Source: Bacteroidota bacterium | GTDB taxonomy: Bacteria > Bacteroidota > Bacteroidia > Chitinophagales > Chitinophagaceae | DNA: 64,000 bases | Assembly (NCBI GenBank): GCA_023391015.1 | Contig: JAEWBT010000047.1 | Location: 62,001 to 126,000 of the forward strand | Direction: 5' to 3' | In this document: positions 44,724-53,905 of the stretch, piece by piece | Numbering within the stretch: the stretch's first letter is position 1 | Layout: the number at the start of each line of letters is the position of its first letter | Position numbers and translations under genes: made by a program | The notes under the pieces: model-generated | Seen by the model: only the letters and a program-made list of their open reading frames with translations | The model's database searches: none | Told to the model about the DNA's origin: nothing

Positions 44724-45170
44724 ATGTTTGAAATCCGCGTTCAGGTTGCTGATAAATACCGTCCCGGCGTTGGCTGGGCCTTTCTGTACGAGCCAGAGGA
44801 AGCGAAAGCATTTGTAACCGAAGAGGATGCCTGGACATTCTACCGGGAAAAGATACAGGATGCGCCGGTGAGCGCGGCCCTTTCCGGAAAGGCCGTCCGG
44901 GTGCAGCTCCGCTCTGGTAATACCGTAGCGGCTACCCACACTTACGAAGGGGAACTGGTGCGGTGGTGGTATGCCGCCTATCACCAAAAGGGCCAACACC
45001 CAGCCGAGGAGCGCTTCACCATCGACCGAATCTATTCCGATACCTTTTATTATGCCGCCATGCAGCCCAGTGAGGATGGAAGGGTGGAGACGGTAGCCAT
45101 CGCCGAAACGCTAGAAGAACTACTGTTTCAACTGGGCCGGGACGCCGGGAAGTACGAGGTGCTGGGATGA
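44724..45170 (+). CDS. Hypothetical prophage protein (148 aa)
   Basis: A 148-aa acidic protein (MFEIRVQVADKYRPGVGWAF) with alternating strands and helices and no membrane segment. The DNA again has host-like GC and one TTCCGGAA (44881), unlike the cargo to the left, so the phage backbone resumes here. It lies 14 bp before a small RHH-like gene. Function unknown. Confidence 0.6.
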   Translation: MFEIRVQVADKYRPGVGWAFLYEPEEAKAFVTEEDAWTFYREKIQDAPVSAALSGKAVRVQLRSGNTVAATHTYEGELVRWWYAAYHQKGQHPAEERFTIDRIYSDTFYYAAMQPSEDGRVETVAIAETLEELLFQLGRDAGKYEVLG

Positions 45171-45183
45171 TTATCTTCGCCGC

Positions 45184-45378
45184 ATGGATAGCGGTAAAGA
45201 AGCCGAAAAAAGGGGCGGTAGGCGTGAAGGTGCCGGTCGCCCTAAAAAGGTGAAAGATCCGGTCAAAAAGATGGTGACCATCGAGAAGGCGATGGTCGCC
45301 GAAATCCTGAAAAAGGACCAGAGCGTTTCTACTTTCCTGCGCGAAGCGGGCGAGCGCCGGCTGGAAGAGGGATGGTAA
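45184..45378 (+). CDS. Small DNA-binding protein, AT-hook/RHH-like (64 aa)
   Basis: A 64-aa basic protein: RGGRREGAGRPKKVKD near residues 10-25 resembles the GAGRP-type AT-hook often found in front of phage regulators, followed by VTIEKAMVAEILKKDQSVSTFLREAGERRL, which fits a strand-helix-helix (RHH) fold. Its end overlaps the 3' end of the integrase gene by 50 nt in convergent orientation. A role as excisionase-like or regulatory protein is possible. Confidence 0.6.
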   Translation: MDSGKEAEKRGGRREGAGRPKKVKDPVKKMVTIEKAMVAEILKKDQSVSTFLREAGERRLEEGW

Positions 45379-46591
45379 CCGTTCCGGTGCCACCGGTGAA
45401 GCTGTTGCCGCCCCGTTTGAGACGTTCTAACTTCCGGCTTTCCTCTCCCACTGCGTAGTGTTTTTCCACCATACGCGTGGAGCTGTGCGCCGCAAGCCGT
45501 GCGGCCTCCTCTTTGCTAAGGAGCGCGGTTATCTCATCCAGATTTGAGTGTTTGAGGGAATAGAAATCAGCTGTAATGCCCAAGGCCGCGTTTTTCTTAA
45601 CCCAAGTCTTCCACCGCCTTCCTATCTGATCTGTCCGGATAGGTTTCTGCCCGGCTGCAAGACCTTTAGAAAAAAGAAAATCGTCTTTAGAACCGCATTC
45701 TGCGTATGCTTCCTTCCACAATTGCAGCGCCTCATCCGTAATTGGCCGAATCACTTCAAAGGGCTTCCCGCCTTTGTAAACAGTGTACTTTACTTCCTGC
45801 CGGTCCAGATCAACATGCTTATGTTGAACATGCAGCAATTCCCGGATGCGAGAGCCGGAGTAAAAGAAGATGACCATAAAGCGTTGGAAGGACGGAGCGG
45901 CCGACAGCAGGAAGTCATAAACAGCTCGGCGCTGTGTAACAGTACAGGTCTCCCTGACTGTTTCCACAACCGGCAGTGCCTTAATATCCCTGCAGGGATT
46001 GATCTCTATAGCCTCCAATTCCAACAAATGAGAAAAGAGCATACTCAGGTAATCGCGCAACTTGTTGATGCGCTTGTTGGTGAACTTACCGCTCCGTTCC
46101 AGCGCCATCAGCAGTGCTTTAATATGCCGTCGACTTATATCGCAGACCGCTGTTGTCTCAATACCTATTTCCCGAAAAAAAGGCGTGAGTTGTTTTAGAG
46201 TACTTTTAAGATCAGCATAAACCTGCCGGCTTTTGAAGGATTCGCGCGCCGCTTCCAGTGCACACAGCAGTGAGGAACGGGGTGCAACCAGATATTCGGT
46301 CCGCTCCTCCATATAGGCCTCGTCGTGGGGGTTATACCCATCGAGCAGCATTTTATTAACTTCTGCCAGCAGACGAGTGGCGATGGCTTGCCGGGTGGGT
46401 AGGTCGCTGTGGTCGTTTAGGAATTTGCGGACCGGAACCAACTTGCCTTTCGGGTACTGGTCTTTATACCGGGGGTCGTAGAATCGGTAATAAATCTGCC
46501 ACGGTTTTTTGGTAGAGGCATTGGAACGCTGCCAGGTCTTGGGCAGTACTTTGGGCTCAGAGGCCCGGCATCCATTTCGTAGGTAAAGCAT
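45329..46591 (-). CDS. int: Tyrosine recombinase/phage integrase
   Basis: A 420-aa integrase from ATG 46591; the open frame continues into the tRNA, which is not a real start. It has a SAM-like core-binding domain (ALEAARESFKSRQVYADLKSTLKQLTPFF) and a catalytic domain with Arg in YSGSRIREL, Lys in KYTVYKGGKPFEV, His in YSLKHSNLDEI and the terminal HSSTRMVEKHY with the nucleophile Tyr. In the HxxR box the Arg position holds Leu (KHSNL), unusual but known to vary in Bacteroidota integrases. It should insert the element at the adjacent tRNA-His. Confidence 0.92.
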   Translation of the reverse strand: MLYLRNGCRASEPKVLPKTWQRSNASTKKPWQIYYRFYDPRYKDQYPKGKLVPVRKFLNDHSDLPTRQAIATRLLAEVNKMLLDGYNPHDEAYMEERTEYLVAPRSSLLCALEAARESFKSRQVYADLKSTLKQLTPFFREIGIETTAVCDISRRHIKALLMALERSGKFTNKRINKLRDYLSMLFSHLLELEAIEINPCRDIKALPVVETVRETCTVTQRRAVYDFLLSAAPSFQRFMVIFFYSGSRIRELLHVQHKHVDLDRQEVKYTVYKGGKPFEVIRPITDEALQLWKEAYAECGSKDDFLFSKGLAAGQKPIRTDQIGRRWKTWVKKNAALGITADFYSLKHSNLDEITALLSKEEAARLAAHSSTRMVEKHYAVGEESRKLERLKRGGNSFTGGTGTVTIPLPAGARPLRAGK

Positions 46592-46621
46592 AGCACGTGT
46601 GTTTTTGAGTGTTTCAAAACC

Positions 46622-46670
46622 ACGCGCGGAAGTAACAGAAGTGTTACCGAAAGTGTTACAATCCGCGCGC
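46622..46670. promoter_or_regulatory. Repeat-rich region upstream of the integrase gene
   Basis: Two direct repeats AAGTGTTAC (46639 and 46651, 12 bp apart) and an inverted GTAAC are enclosed by an inverted repeat CGCGCGGA/TCCGCGCG (46623-46630, 46662-46669). The position between int and the tRNA suits arm-type integrase or excisionase sites, or the int promoter/operator. Confidence 0.4.
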
Positions 46671-46702
46671 TGTGCTACCGGCCTGCGGAAGGTGCTAAAA
46701 AC

Positions 46703-46732
46703 GTAGAAAGCCCGTATTACAGGGCTTTCTAC
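46703..46732 (-). terminator. Terminator downstream of tRNA-His
   Basis: GTAGAAAGCCC and GGGCTTTCTAC form an 11-bp stem with an 8-nt loop. Read on the minus strand it follows the tRNA 3' end by five bases and is followed by GTTTTTAG. It ends the tRNA transcript. Confidence 0.8.
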
Positions 46733-46737
46733 TTTAG

Positions 46738-46812
<75 letters not shown>

Positions 46813-46888
46813 GTGTCCCGAAAATTTTTGGGAAGGCAAAAGTAGGAGGATTTATTGGATAAAAAAAGAGCCTTTTTTCCGGAAATTT

Positions 46889-48205
46889 TCAAACGCCCAT
46901 ACCGGTTTCCCGAACCAGGCTGCACCACGGACAGTTTTCCTTTCCACAACCGGTTGCAAAATCAGCCGACTGAAGCTTTTTCCATACCTCGCGCACCTGC
47001 CCCCGAACCGTTTGCGCGTCTTCTTCGCTCAGCTCAAACTCCTCGCGCACCGGCTCGCCCGCTGCCCGCTCCAAAAACTCCACCGCGCCTTTTTTCACCA
47101 GGCCATGCTGCCCGGTTTCGGCTTCCACCAGCAATTTATAAAACACCATCTGCCGCCAGTAATCGCCGCCCAGCGGGCTTTCCGGCGACGGCCGTCCTGC
47201 TTTCCGGAACGCACTTTCCGGATTGCCGGTTTTATAATCCACCACCTTGGCTTCACCGGGATAAAATTCCAGCTTGTCGATCCGGCCCGTCAGCGGAATG
47301 CGGCGCTCCGAAAGCACACGCGGTACGCTGTATTCAATTTCGGCGTTGGCGTGGGCCGTAGGGAAAACCTCGGTTTCGTAGCGGGCCAGAATGGCTTGCC
47401 CCCGTTCGCGTTGCTGAGTTAAGATTTCCTCCGGTAAAATATCTTTAAAAGGGTCCAATTCTGCTTCCAAAAAGGACCGCAAGTCTGCTTCATTGGGGAA
47501 AATCCCATTTTCTTTCCGGGCCAGAAATGCTTTTTCCAGCACCGTGTGCATGATTTTCCCAAAGGTGAAATACACCGGCTCGCCGCTCACCACGCGCAAT
47601 AGGTTTTCGTAGTAAAACTGCAACGGGCAACGCAAAAACTTATTCAGCGTGCTGGCACTGATAGCCATCTGCCGTAAATAGCCTTTAAAAAACTTCTCGT
47701 CCGGCAGCGAAATGGTTACCGGCGCGGAAAGATCACTTTGCCTTTCGCGGTCGCGCAGTGCCGGCAAGGGCAGGGTGTGGATTTCCGGAAAATTTCCCTC
47801 TTTGGCTTCCGCAGCCCACTCCAGCAGCAGCTTGCCGGTCATCAGCAGGTTTTCGGGGCGGGCCAGTCCCAGCGAATACAACAGCAAGGGGTTTTCCAGC
47901 AGGGTCAGCAGCGGCACGCTTTCCACGCCTTTGCGGCCCGCCGCCGAACGCCGGTGCAGCAACAGCCGGGCAATATCCACCGGATCGTTTCCAAAATCGG
48001 GATGATTCAGAATCGGAAATAAAAACGGCTCGCCGGAGTAAGGTTTTTCGGCTTCGCGTAACAGGTAGGGTTGCAGCAGTTGGGAAAGCATAAGCGGCGT
48101 ACTAAAGACAACGCAACGCGGCGCTTTGTTGGCGAAGAAATCTTTTAGGGCTGGATTTCCGGAAATTTCCGGAAAAGCCGGACGGGTTTTATGAATTCCC
48201 CGCAA
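46889..48205 (-). pseudogene. RecB/AddB-type PD-(D/E)XK nuclease, truncated
   Basis: 438 residues. The C-terminal half is a clear RecB-family nuclease: ISASTLNKFLRCPLQFYYENLL, FGKIMHTVLEKAF, LTGRIDKLEF, KVVDYKTGNPES (catalytic Asp and Lys), and a cysteine cluster (CGKENCPWC) that with the earlier Cys could bind Fe-S. The N-terminal part (FLFPILNHPDFGNDPVDIARLLL) resembles the middle of UvrD-like fusion proteins in Bacteroidota, but helicase motifs are missing before and after it. No ATG is at the start (TTG only); the first ATG is in MLSQLLQPYLL. Full-length relatives have about 900-1000 residues, so a deletion is likely. Confidence 0.65.
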
Positions 48206-48231
48206 AAAAGAACGCGCCTCCTGGCGCGTTC
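48204..48231 (-). terminator. Terminator of the DUF4197 gene
   Basis: GAACGCGCC (48223-48231 on the minus strand) with GGCGCGTTC, 4-nt loop, followed by six T residues on the minus strand (48204-48209). It lies right at the edge of the truncated nuclease frame. Confidence 0.85.
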
Positions 48232-48329
48232 CTACAAATCTTCCTAAAAATCCATTTTACGGTTTTCCCGCCTGCTTTTCTTCTTTCCTCCTTCCTCTTT
48301 TGTCTTTTATCTATCGCCTTTCGTCTTTT

Positions 48330-49220
48330 TTACCTCCCGCCGACTGCGCCAAATACTTTTTGCAGAATGCTGCTCACCCGCGCGGCAGGGTTGGTGCGGA
48401 TCTTGGTTTCTTCTTCTGCAATTTTCAGAAAAAGCCCGTTGAGCGCCCGCTCGGTCACGTAGGCCGTCAGGTCGGGGTTGATGCGGTTGCGGGTCGTAGG
48501 CAGTGCATTGTAGGTATTGAAAACAGTTCCCCACAAGGCCGTCGCGTTTACTTTATTCAGCGAGTTGTCAATCACCGGGCGGAATGCGTTGGTGAGCGCA
48601 ACGGTGGTTTTGGCTTTCAGGTATCGGGTAGCTGCGTCTTGTCCGCCCTGCAAAATGCCCAGTCCATCCTGAATGGTCATCGAGGTAATCGCATTTACAA
48701 AAATGGGAGCGGCTTTCACGGCAGCGTCTTCGGCGGCGCGGTTCATGGAAAGAATGGCCTTATCCACCAGGTTTCCGGCGCCAATGCTGCGCAAGGTGCG
48801 TTCTACTTTTTGGGCTTCGGGCGGCAGCAGAATTTTCACCAGCGCATCGCCGAAAAAGCCGTTGGTACCCGACAAGCGGCTAGACGCGTTGCGGGCCCCT
48901 ACCGTGAGGGCTTCGCGCAGACCACGGGCAATATCGCTTTGGCTGAGGCTACCAATGCCGGTGGTAGTATTGCCGAATATAGAGCTGTTACCGCCTAAAA
49001 TATCGCCCAGCGTTCCAGAGGTAGAATTGGTTCCGGTACGCGGATAGTTTCCGGAATTGGGCGTGGTATTCCGGCTGCCGGAATCGCCATTCAGGATGCC
49101 ACCCAATACGTTAATAACCTGTCCAAACGGGTTGTTTTGCTGTTGATTGTTGCCATACTGTGCGCTGGCAGGCAATGCAAAGGCGGCAAAAAGAGCGGTA
49201 GAAAGGATGACTTTTTTCAT
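48330..49220 (-). CDS. DUF4197 domain-containing secreted protein
   Basis: A 296-aa protein with signal peptide MKKVILSTALFAAFALPASA and a Gln/Asn/Ser/Gly-rich linker (residues 22-95). The DUF4197 domain follows: LSQSDIARGLREALTVGARNASSRLSGTNGFFGDALVKILLPPEAQKVERTLR, then VDKAILSMNRAAEDAAVKAAPIF and the C-terminal LNGLFLKIAEEETKIRTNPAAR. The family is common in Bacteroidota and Proteobacteria and has no known activity. It is probably periplasmic. A single transcription unit with its own terminator. Confidence 0.92.
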   Translation of the reverse strand: MKKVILSTALFAAFALPASAQYGNNQQQNNPFGQVINVLGGILNGDSGSRNTTPNSGNYPRTGTNSTSGTLGDILGGNSSIFGNTTTGIGSLSQSDIARGLREALTVGARNASSRLSGTNGFFGDALVKILLPPEAQKVERTLRSIGAGNLVDKAILSMNRAAEDAAVKAAPIFVNAITSMTIQDGLGILQGGQDAATRYLKAKTTVALTNAFRPVIDNSLNKVNATALWGTVFNTYNALPTTRNRINPDLTAYVTERALNGLFLKIAEEETKIRTNPAARVSSILQKVFGAVGGR

Positions 49221-49322
49221 AATTTTCCGGGAACAAACGTGTGATTATTCAGACGGCGAAGGAAGCCGGATGTTTAAAACTGCAAGAATCAAGCCCCAAA
49301 GAATGGCGCTTTTTCCGGAAAA

Positions 49323-51110
49323 TCAGGCCTCGCTTGCCACGCCCGTTTGATGTCGCCACAACTCGGCGTAACGGCCATTCTGTTCCATGAGCGTTGCGTG
49401 CGTTCCCGATTCCACAATTTCGCCGTCATCCAGCACTAGGATTTTATCAAAATCCCAGCCGGCGTACAGGCGGTGGGTAATCACGATAACAGTGGTTTCC
49501 GCCAAGGCCGTTTTCAGATTGGAAAGGATGCGTTGCTCGGTTTGGGTGTCTACCGCCGACAGGCTTTCATCAAGGAGTAAAACCGGCGCATTTTTGACAA
49601 TGGCCCGCGCCAGCACCAAGCGCTGTTTTTGTCCGCCGGAAAGCAACACGCCGCGCTCGCCAATCACCGTTTCGTAGCCATCCGGAAAGCCCTCAATGTC
49701 TTTGGCCAGATCGGCGAGGCGGGCAGCTTCCAGCACTTCGGCGTGGGTGGCGTCTTCGCGGCCAAACTTAATGTTGTTGTAGAGCGTATCGCTGAATAAA
49801 TAGGCTTCCTGCGGGGCGTAGGCAATGTTGCGGCGCAGGTGGCCCAGGTCGTAGCGGGACAGCGGAAGGCCATCGAGCAACACCGCGCCCGAAGCCGGGT
49901 CATACATCCGCAACAGCAACTGCGCCACGGTGCTTTTACCGCTGCCCGTGCGCCCGATAATGCAGACTTTTTCGCCGGGCGAAAGATGGAGATTAAAATC
50001 CCTTAAAGCCACAATGCCGGTGTGGGGATAGACAAACCGAACGTCCCCAAACTGAACATCGCCTTTGATCTCCGGAATTTCCGGAAATTTTGGATTGGCA
50101 ATGGCCGGTGGCGTGTGTAGAAACTCGTTAATCCGCGCCTGCGACACCGCCGCCCGCTGGATCATCGACGCCACCATGCCCATCATGGAAATAGGAAACA
50201 TCAACAGGTTGAGGTAAATCACAAACTCGGCGATATTACCCGCCGAAACCTGTCCCTGAATAGCCAGATAGCCGCCGGAAAGAATCGTGAGCAGCAGGCT
50301 GATGCCCACAAAAAGCATAATCGAGGGAAACCAAATGCTTTCGGTGAGTGACAGGTTGACGGCGCTTTTCCGGTATTCTTCCGCCGTTTGGGTGAAGTGG
50401 GAAAGCATGGTTTTTTCCTGCACAAACGACTTGATGACCCGGATGCCGCTGTAGGATTCCTGCGCCGTAGTGGTAAGGCCCGAAAGCTGCGCCTGGATTT
50501 TCTCGCTTTTGCGGGCAATAATCCGGTTTACAAAATAGATAGCCACCACCAGCAAAGGCAGCGGTGCGGCCACCAGCAACGTCAGGCGGGCATCCACACG
50601 GCTCATCCCCCAAAAACACAACACCGTGAGCACCACCATATTTGTGGTGTACATCAGGGCCGGACCGGTGTACATCCGCACGCGGCTCACGTCTTCGGAA
50701 ATCCGGTTCATCAGGTCGCCGGTGAAATGGGTTTTGAAAAAACCGGCGTCCAGCTGCTGGTAATGTTTATAAATAGCGTCTTTCTGGGCGTATTCAATGT
50801 GGCGGCTCATCACAATCAGCGTTTGCCGCATCAAAAACATAAAAACGCCGCGCAGCAAGGCCAGCCCCAGCAAGAGCAATCCATACCACAAAACAAGGTT
50901 AAAGACATAGCTGCTTGCTACTTTTTCGACACCCGTATTCCGGAAAAAATCAAAAGACGCAGCTTCAGCCGTTACGCGGTCAATCACCGTGCGGACGATC
51001 ACCGGCGGCAGGACGGCAAACAGGTTGGAAACAGCTACAAACAGCAACCCGAGAATCAGGTGCCATTTGTATTTATAGAAATAAGGGTTTAACGCAGCAA
51101 GAGCCTTCAC
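49323..51110 (-). CDS. ABC transporter, fused permease and ATPase (MsbA/MDR type)
   Basis: A 595-aa half-transporter. Six membrane helices occupy residues 15-310 (WHLILGLLFVAVSNLFAVLPPVIV, VLWYGLLLLGLALLRGVFMFL, MVVLTVLCFWGM, LLVAAPLPLLVVAIYFV and so on). The ATPase domain has Walker A GRTGSGKST, signature LSGGQKQR, Walker B VLLLDESLSAVD and H-loop VIVITHRL. It works as a homodimer or with a partner and exports lipids, drugs or peptides. No substrate-specific feature can be seen and no partner gene is adjacent. Confidence 0.93.
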   Translation of the reverse strand: MKALAALNPYFYKYKWHLILGLLFVAVSNLFAVLPPVIVRTVIDRVTAEAASFDFFRNTGVEKVASSYVFNLVLWYGLLLLGLALLRGVFMFLMRQTLIVMSRHIEYAQKDAIYKHYQQLDAGFFKTHFTGDLMNRISEDVSRVRMYTGPALMYTTNMVVLTVLCFWGMSRVDARLTLLVAAPLPLLVVAIYFVNRIIARKSEKIQAQLSGLTTTAQESYSGIRVIKSFVQEKTMLSHFTQTAEEYRKSAVNLSLTESIWFPSIMLFVGISLLLTILSGGYLAIQGQVSAGNIAEFVIYLNLLMFPISMMGMVASMIQRAAVSQARINEFLHTPPAIANPKFPEIPEIKGDVQFGDVRFVYPHTGIVALRDFNLHLSPGEKVCIIGRTGSGKSTVAQLLLRMYDPASGAVLLDGLPLSRYDLGHLRRNIAYAPQEAYLFSDTLYNNIKFGREDATHAEVLEAARLADLAKDIEGFPDGYETVIGERGVLLSGGQKQRLVLARAIVKNAPVLLLDESLSAVDTQTEQRILSNLKTALAETTVIVITHRLYAGWDFDKILVLDDGEIVESGTHATLMEQNGRYAELWRHQTGVASEA

Positions 51111-51230
51111 GGCCGCAAAGGTCGGAATAAGTTAGGGGATGGTTTTGGGATACCCCCATTCCCGGGCTGATTTGGACTCTTTTTAACGCATTTAAAAAAG
51201 AAAAAAGGCGAAGTTTGCAGGACTTTTCCC

Positions 51231-51917
51231 ATGCGATTCTTTTACCTCTTTCTGTACCTTTTATTGCCGGCTGCGCTGCGCGCGCAAACCGTTTCGGGTA
51301 CCGTGGTGGATAAAGAAACCGGCTTGCCGGTTCGTGGTGTGCAGGTGGCAGGGGCTGCCAGCGGTGTAGCTGTAACCACTGATGGCCAGGGCCGCTTCTC
51401 CATTTCCGGAAATGGCGGTGAAACGTTTTATTTTACGGCCCCGGGCTATTCGCAGCAGATCCGCCGCGCGCCGGATTATGTGGGCAATGTGCCGTGGCAA
51501 ATCCAGATGCAGCTGTTTTCGGTTTCGCTCGGTGAGGTGAAGGTGCGGCCCTTTGCCGAAGGCTATCAGTTGGATTCCTTTAACCGCGCCAAAACCTATC
51601 AGCGGCCCCTGGCGCGGCAGCAGTCGGGCGGCATGAGTCCGGTATCGATGCTAGCAGAGAAAATCTCCAAAAAACAACGGCGACTCTTTGCTTTTCAAAA
51701 AGAATTTCACCGTGTGGAAGACGAGAAGTTTATTGACTCGCGCTACACGCCGCAACTGGCCGCCGAGCTCACGCGCCTTTCCGGCGATACCTTGGCGCAT
51801 TTTATGAACGCCAACCCGATGCCCTACGATTTTGCGCGTGCGGCCACCGACCTGGAGATTAAAATGTGGATTAAAGACCGGTTTAAAAGCTGGAAGCCGG
51901 AGGCCGACCGCTTGTAG
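51231..51917 (+). CDS. Secreted protein with carboxypeptidase-like regulatory domain
   Basis: A 228-aa protein with signal peptide (FFYLFLYLLLPAALRA) and at once a CarboxypepD_reg-like domain: QTVSGTVVDKETGLPVRGVQV...GRFSISGNGGETFYFTAPGY. The part from residue 110 is helical (EKISKKQRRLFAFQKEF, AELTRLSGDTLAHFMNA), seen in a group of Bacteroidota periplasmic or outer-membrane proteins of unknown function. Divergent from the ABC transporter gene. Confidence 0.8.
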   Translation: MRFFYLFLYLLLPAALRAQTVSGTVVDKETGLPVRGVQVAGAASGVAVTTDGQGRFSISGNGGETFYFTAPGYSQQIRRAPDYVGNVPWQIQMQLFSVSLGEVKVRPFAEGYQLDSFNRAKTYQRPLARQQSGGMSPVSMLAEKISKKQRRLFAFQKEFHRVEDEKFIDSRYTPQLAAELTRLSGDTLAHFMNANPMPYDFARAATDLEIKMWIKDRFKSWKPEADRL

Positions 51918-51960
51918 GGAAATTTCCGGAAATTTAACCTTCCGCCCGTTTATACCGCTT

Positions 51961-52755
51961 TTAATCCTCAATATTGGCGGTTCGAATCAGCCGGGGCATA
52001 TCCAAAATCTGGATTTTTTTGCCTTCAAACGCCACGATTTTATCGTTCTTCAACTCTGAAAGCAGCCGGATGACGGTTTCTGTAGCTGTGCCCACCAGAT
52101 TGGCCAGGTCTTCCCGCGAAAGCACTACGCTGATAACCGAGCTGTTAGGTTCAAAGCCGTAGGTTTCTTTCAGGAATAAAAGGCCTTCTGCCAGGCGCTC
52201 GCGCACGGGCTTTTGCGCCAAATCGGTAATGGTTTGCTCGGCGCGGCCCAATTCATTGGCCAGAGATTTAATGATTTCCAGCGACAAGCCCGGACTGTTT
52301 TTTACCGCATCGAAAAAGATATCGCGAGGCACAAAGCAGATGGCCGTATCGTCTAAGGCAACCGCGCTAGCGTTGTAGCGCTCGCCGCCCAGCAGCGCCC
52401 GGTACCCTAAAACGTCGCCTTCTTTGGCCAGCCGCACAATTTGCTCTTTGCCGTCTTGCCCGGTGCGGGCCACCTTTACTTTTCCGGAATTCACGCAAAA
52501 AACGCCCAGCGGATAGCCGCCTTCCGGAAACAAAAGCTGCCCTTTTTTGTAAACCATACAAGACTTGGATTGGTTAAATACGGCCATGTTTTCTGCATCC
52601 AGATTGCAGAAAATAGACCGATGCCGAACCGAACAGCGGTTGCAGTCAACCGCAAAAGAAGTCTTGTTTTTAGGAATCAAAGAAATAATGATTGAGGATT
52701 TAGACGAAGATACGACAGAAGCCGGGAGTGCTCTTGTGAATAGACCACAAAGCAT
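51961..52755 (-). CDS. Crp/Fnr family transcriptional regulator
   Basis: 264 aa from ATG 52755; the conserved part begins near residue 38, so a later non-ATG start (TTG in SLIPKNK) is possible. N-terminal cysteines in VDCNRCSVRHRSIFCNLD resemble the cluster-binding cysteines of FNR. The cyclic-nucleotide-binding barrel follows (KGQLLFPEGGYPLGVFCVNSGKVKV...GDVLGYRALLGGE), then a dimerisation helix and a winged HTH with SREDLANLVGTATETVIRLLSELKND. It likely senses oxygen or redox state, though one more ligand would be needed for a 4Fe-4S cluster. Confidence 0.9.
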   Translation of the reverse strand: MLCGLFTRALPASVVSSSKSSIIISLIPKNKTSFAVDCNRCSVRHRSIFCNLDAENMAVFNQSKSCMVYKKGQLLFPEGGYPLGVFCVNSGKVKVARTGQDGKEQIVRLAKEGDVLGYRALLGGERYNASAVALDDTAICFVPRDIFFDAVKNSPGLSLEIIKSLANELGRAEQTITDLAQKPVRERLAEGLLFLKETYGFEPNSSVISVVLSREDLANLVGTATETVIRLLSELKNDKIVAFEGKKIQILDMPRLIRTANIED

Positions 52756-52785
52756 ACCGGAAGCTACCCGCCGCCTTCCGGAAGC

Positions 52786-53769
52786 CTAATCTTTTCCGGA
52801 ATACTGGCCCCGCTCTTTGCTGTAGTCGGCAATGTTGTAAGGTTTCAGGACTTCCTTTGCAGGCGTGGGCATTTGTGGATCGGCGGTGAAGATAGCCGTG
52901 CCAATGTAGCCACCCGGATCCGGAAATTTTTTGAAAAGCGCCAGGGAGATATTGAGCAAATTGTCGCTTTGCATCGCTTGCTGAAAGTAATACTTGCCGT
53001 CGGGGCGAAGGTTCCATTCCAGGCTGCGGACGTAGCGGCGCAGGTTGGGTTGCGTTTTGGCGTCCTCAATAATAGAATGGGCGCGGGCAAAAGAAGTAGT
53101 CTTAATCAGCTCATTGACGGTTGCGGGCGTGGCCATCAACAGCGCGCTTTCCTGGGAAACCATCACCCAGCCTTTGCGGCGGATTTTAATTAACGAGTAG
53201 ATTAAGAGCGAGTCTTTGTCAATAGACGACACAAAAGGCCGGGCAATCAGGGGAATGCCTTTTTTCTTTTTGGGGCGAAATAAAATATAGAAATACGGGT
53301 CATCGTCGGTGCCTTCGCGGCCGTAGAGAATGTGGTCGGTGTTCTCAATCTCGTAGAGCTTTTTAACGGCGTTCATCGTGGAAGATTTTGCCGGAAAAGG
53401 CGACGAGGAAATCGTCAGCGTCCGGTCAAAATGCGCCTTGGTTTTGCGGTTATCTTTAGGTGTAATCACCAGCGTGGTATCGCGCAGCAATTCCCCATAT
53501 TTGCCATCTTCTTTTTTGAAAAGATAGGTAGGCATGGAAATCCCGAAAATGGTGTCGGTGCCGCGTTGGTAAGAGCCTTTGTAATACCCCGCAATCGCAG
53601 GCGGCTCGGCGTAGTTGGCCGGCGCATTTTTGTTGATGCTGTCCAGGATCTGGCGGACGTCCAGCCGCTTGGATTTTACGGTGATGCCGCCGATTTCCTG
53701 GTCTTTGATTTGAGCGGTAGCGGAAAGGGAAAAGCCCCAAAGGGAAAGGCAGAGAAGGAGATAACGCAT
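52786..53769 (-). CDS. Secreted hypothetical protein (327 aa)
   Basis: ATG at 53769 gives a clean signal peptide (MRYLLLCLSLWGFSLSATAQ); earlier codons in frame add an unlikely 37-residue extension through TTCCGGAA-rich DNA. The mature protein is alpha/beta: QEIGGITVKSKRLDVRQILDSINKNAP at the start recalls the region after carboxypeptidase-regulatory domains in other Bacteroidota proteins. Strands follow (YFYILFRPKKKKGIPLIARPFVSSID, RRYVRSLEWNLRPDGKYYF). No catalytic motif. Probably periplasmic or outer-membrane linked. Confidence 0.7.
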   Translation of the reverse strand: MRYLLLCLSLWGFSLSATAQIKDQEIGGITVKSKRLDVRQILDSINKNAPANYAEPPAIAGYYKGSYQRGTDTIFGISMPTYLFKKEDGKYGELLRDTTLVITPKDNRKTKAHFDRTLTISSSPFPAKSSTMNAVKKLYEIENTDHILYGREGTDDDPYFYILFRPKKKKGIPLIARPFVSSIDKDSLLIYSLIKIRRKGWVMVSQESALLMATPATVNELIKTTSFARAHSIIEDAKTQPNLRRYVRSLEWNLRPDGKYYFQQAMQSDNLLNISLALFKKFPDPGGYIGTAIFTADPQMPTPAKEVLKPYNIADYSKERGQYSGKD

Positions 53770-53905
53770 AAATATTGTGGGAAAGAAATTACTCCCACAA
53801 ATATGCTTTACAAAAAGCGATTTTAAAAGAATTGTTAAGGAGAATTTCCGGAAAATCTCGCTGCTTTTCCGGAAAACCAAGCAGCTGCTTTGACTTTAAG
53901 GATAC

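Noticed and set aside
52756..52800. Overlap or fusion of the Crp/Fnr gene with its upstream neighbour
   Set aside because: The two genes are separated by 30 bp and the first 37 residues of the long Crp/Fnr frame are not conserved-looking.
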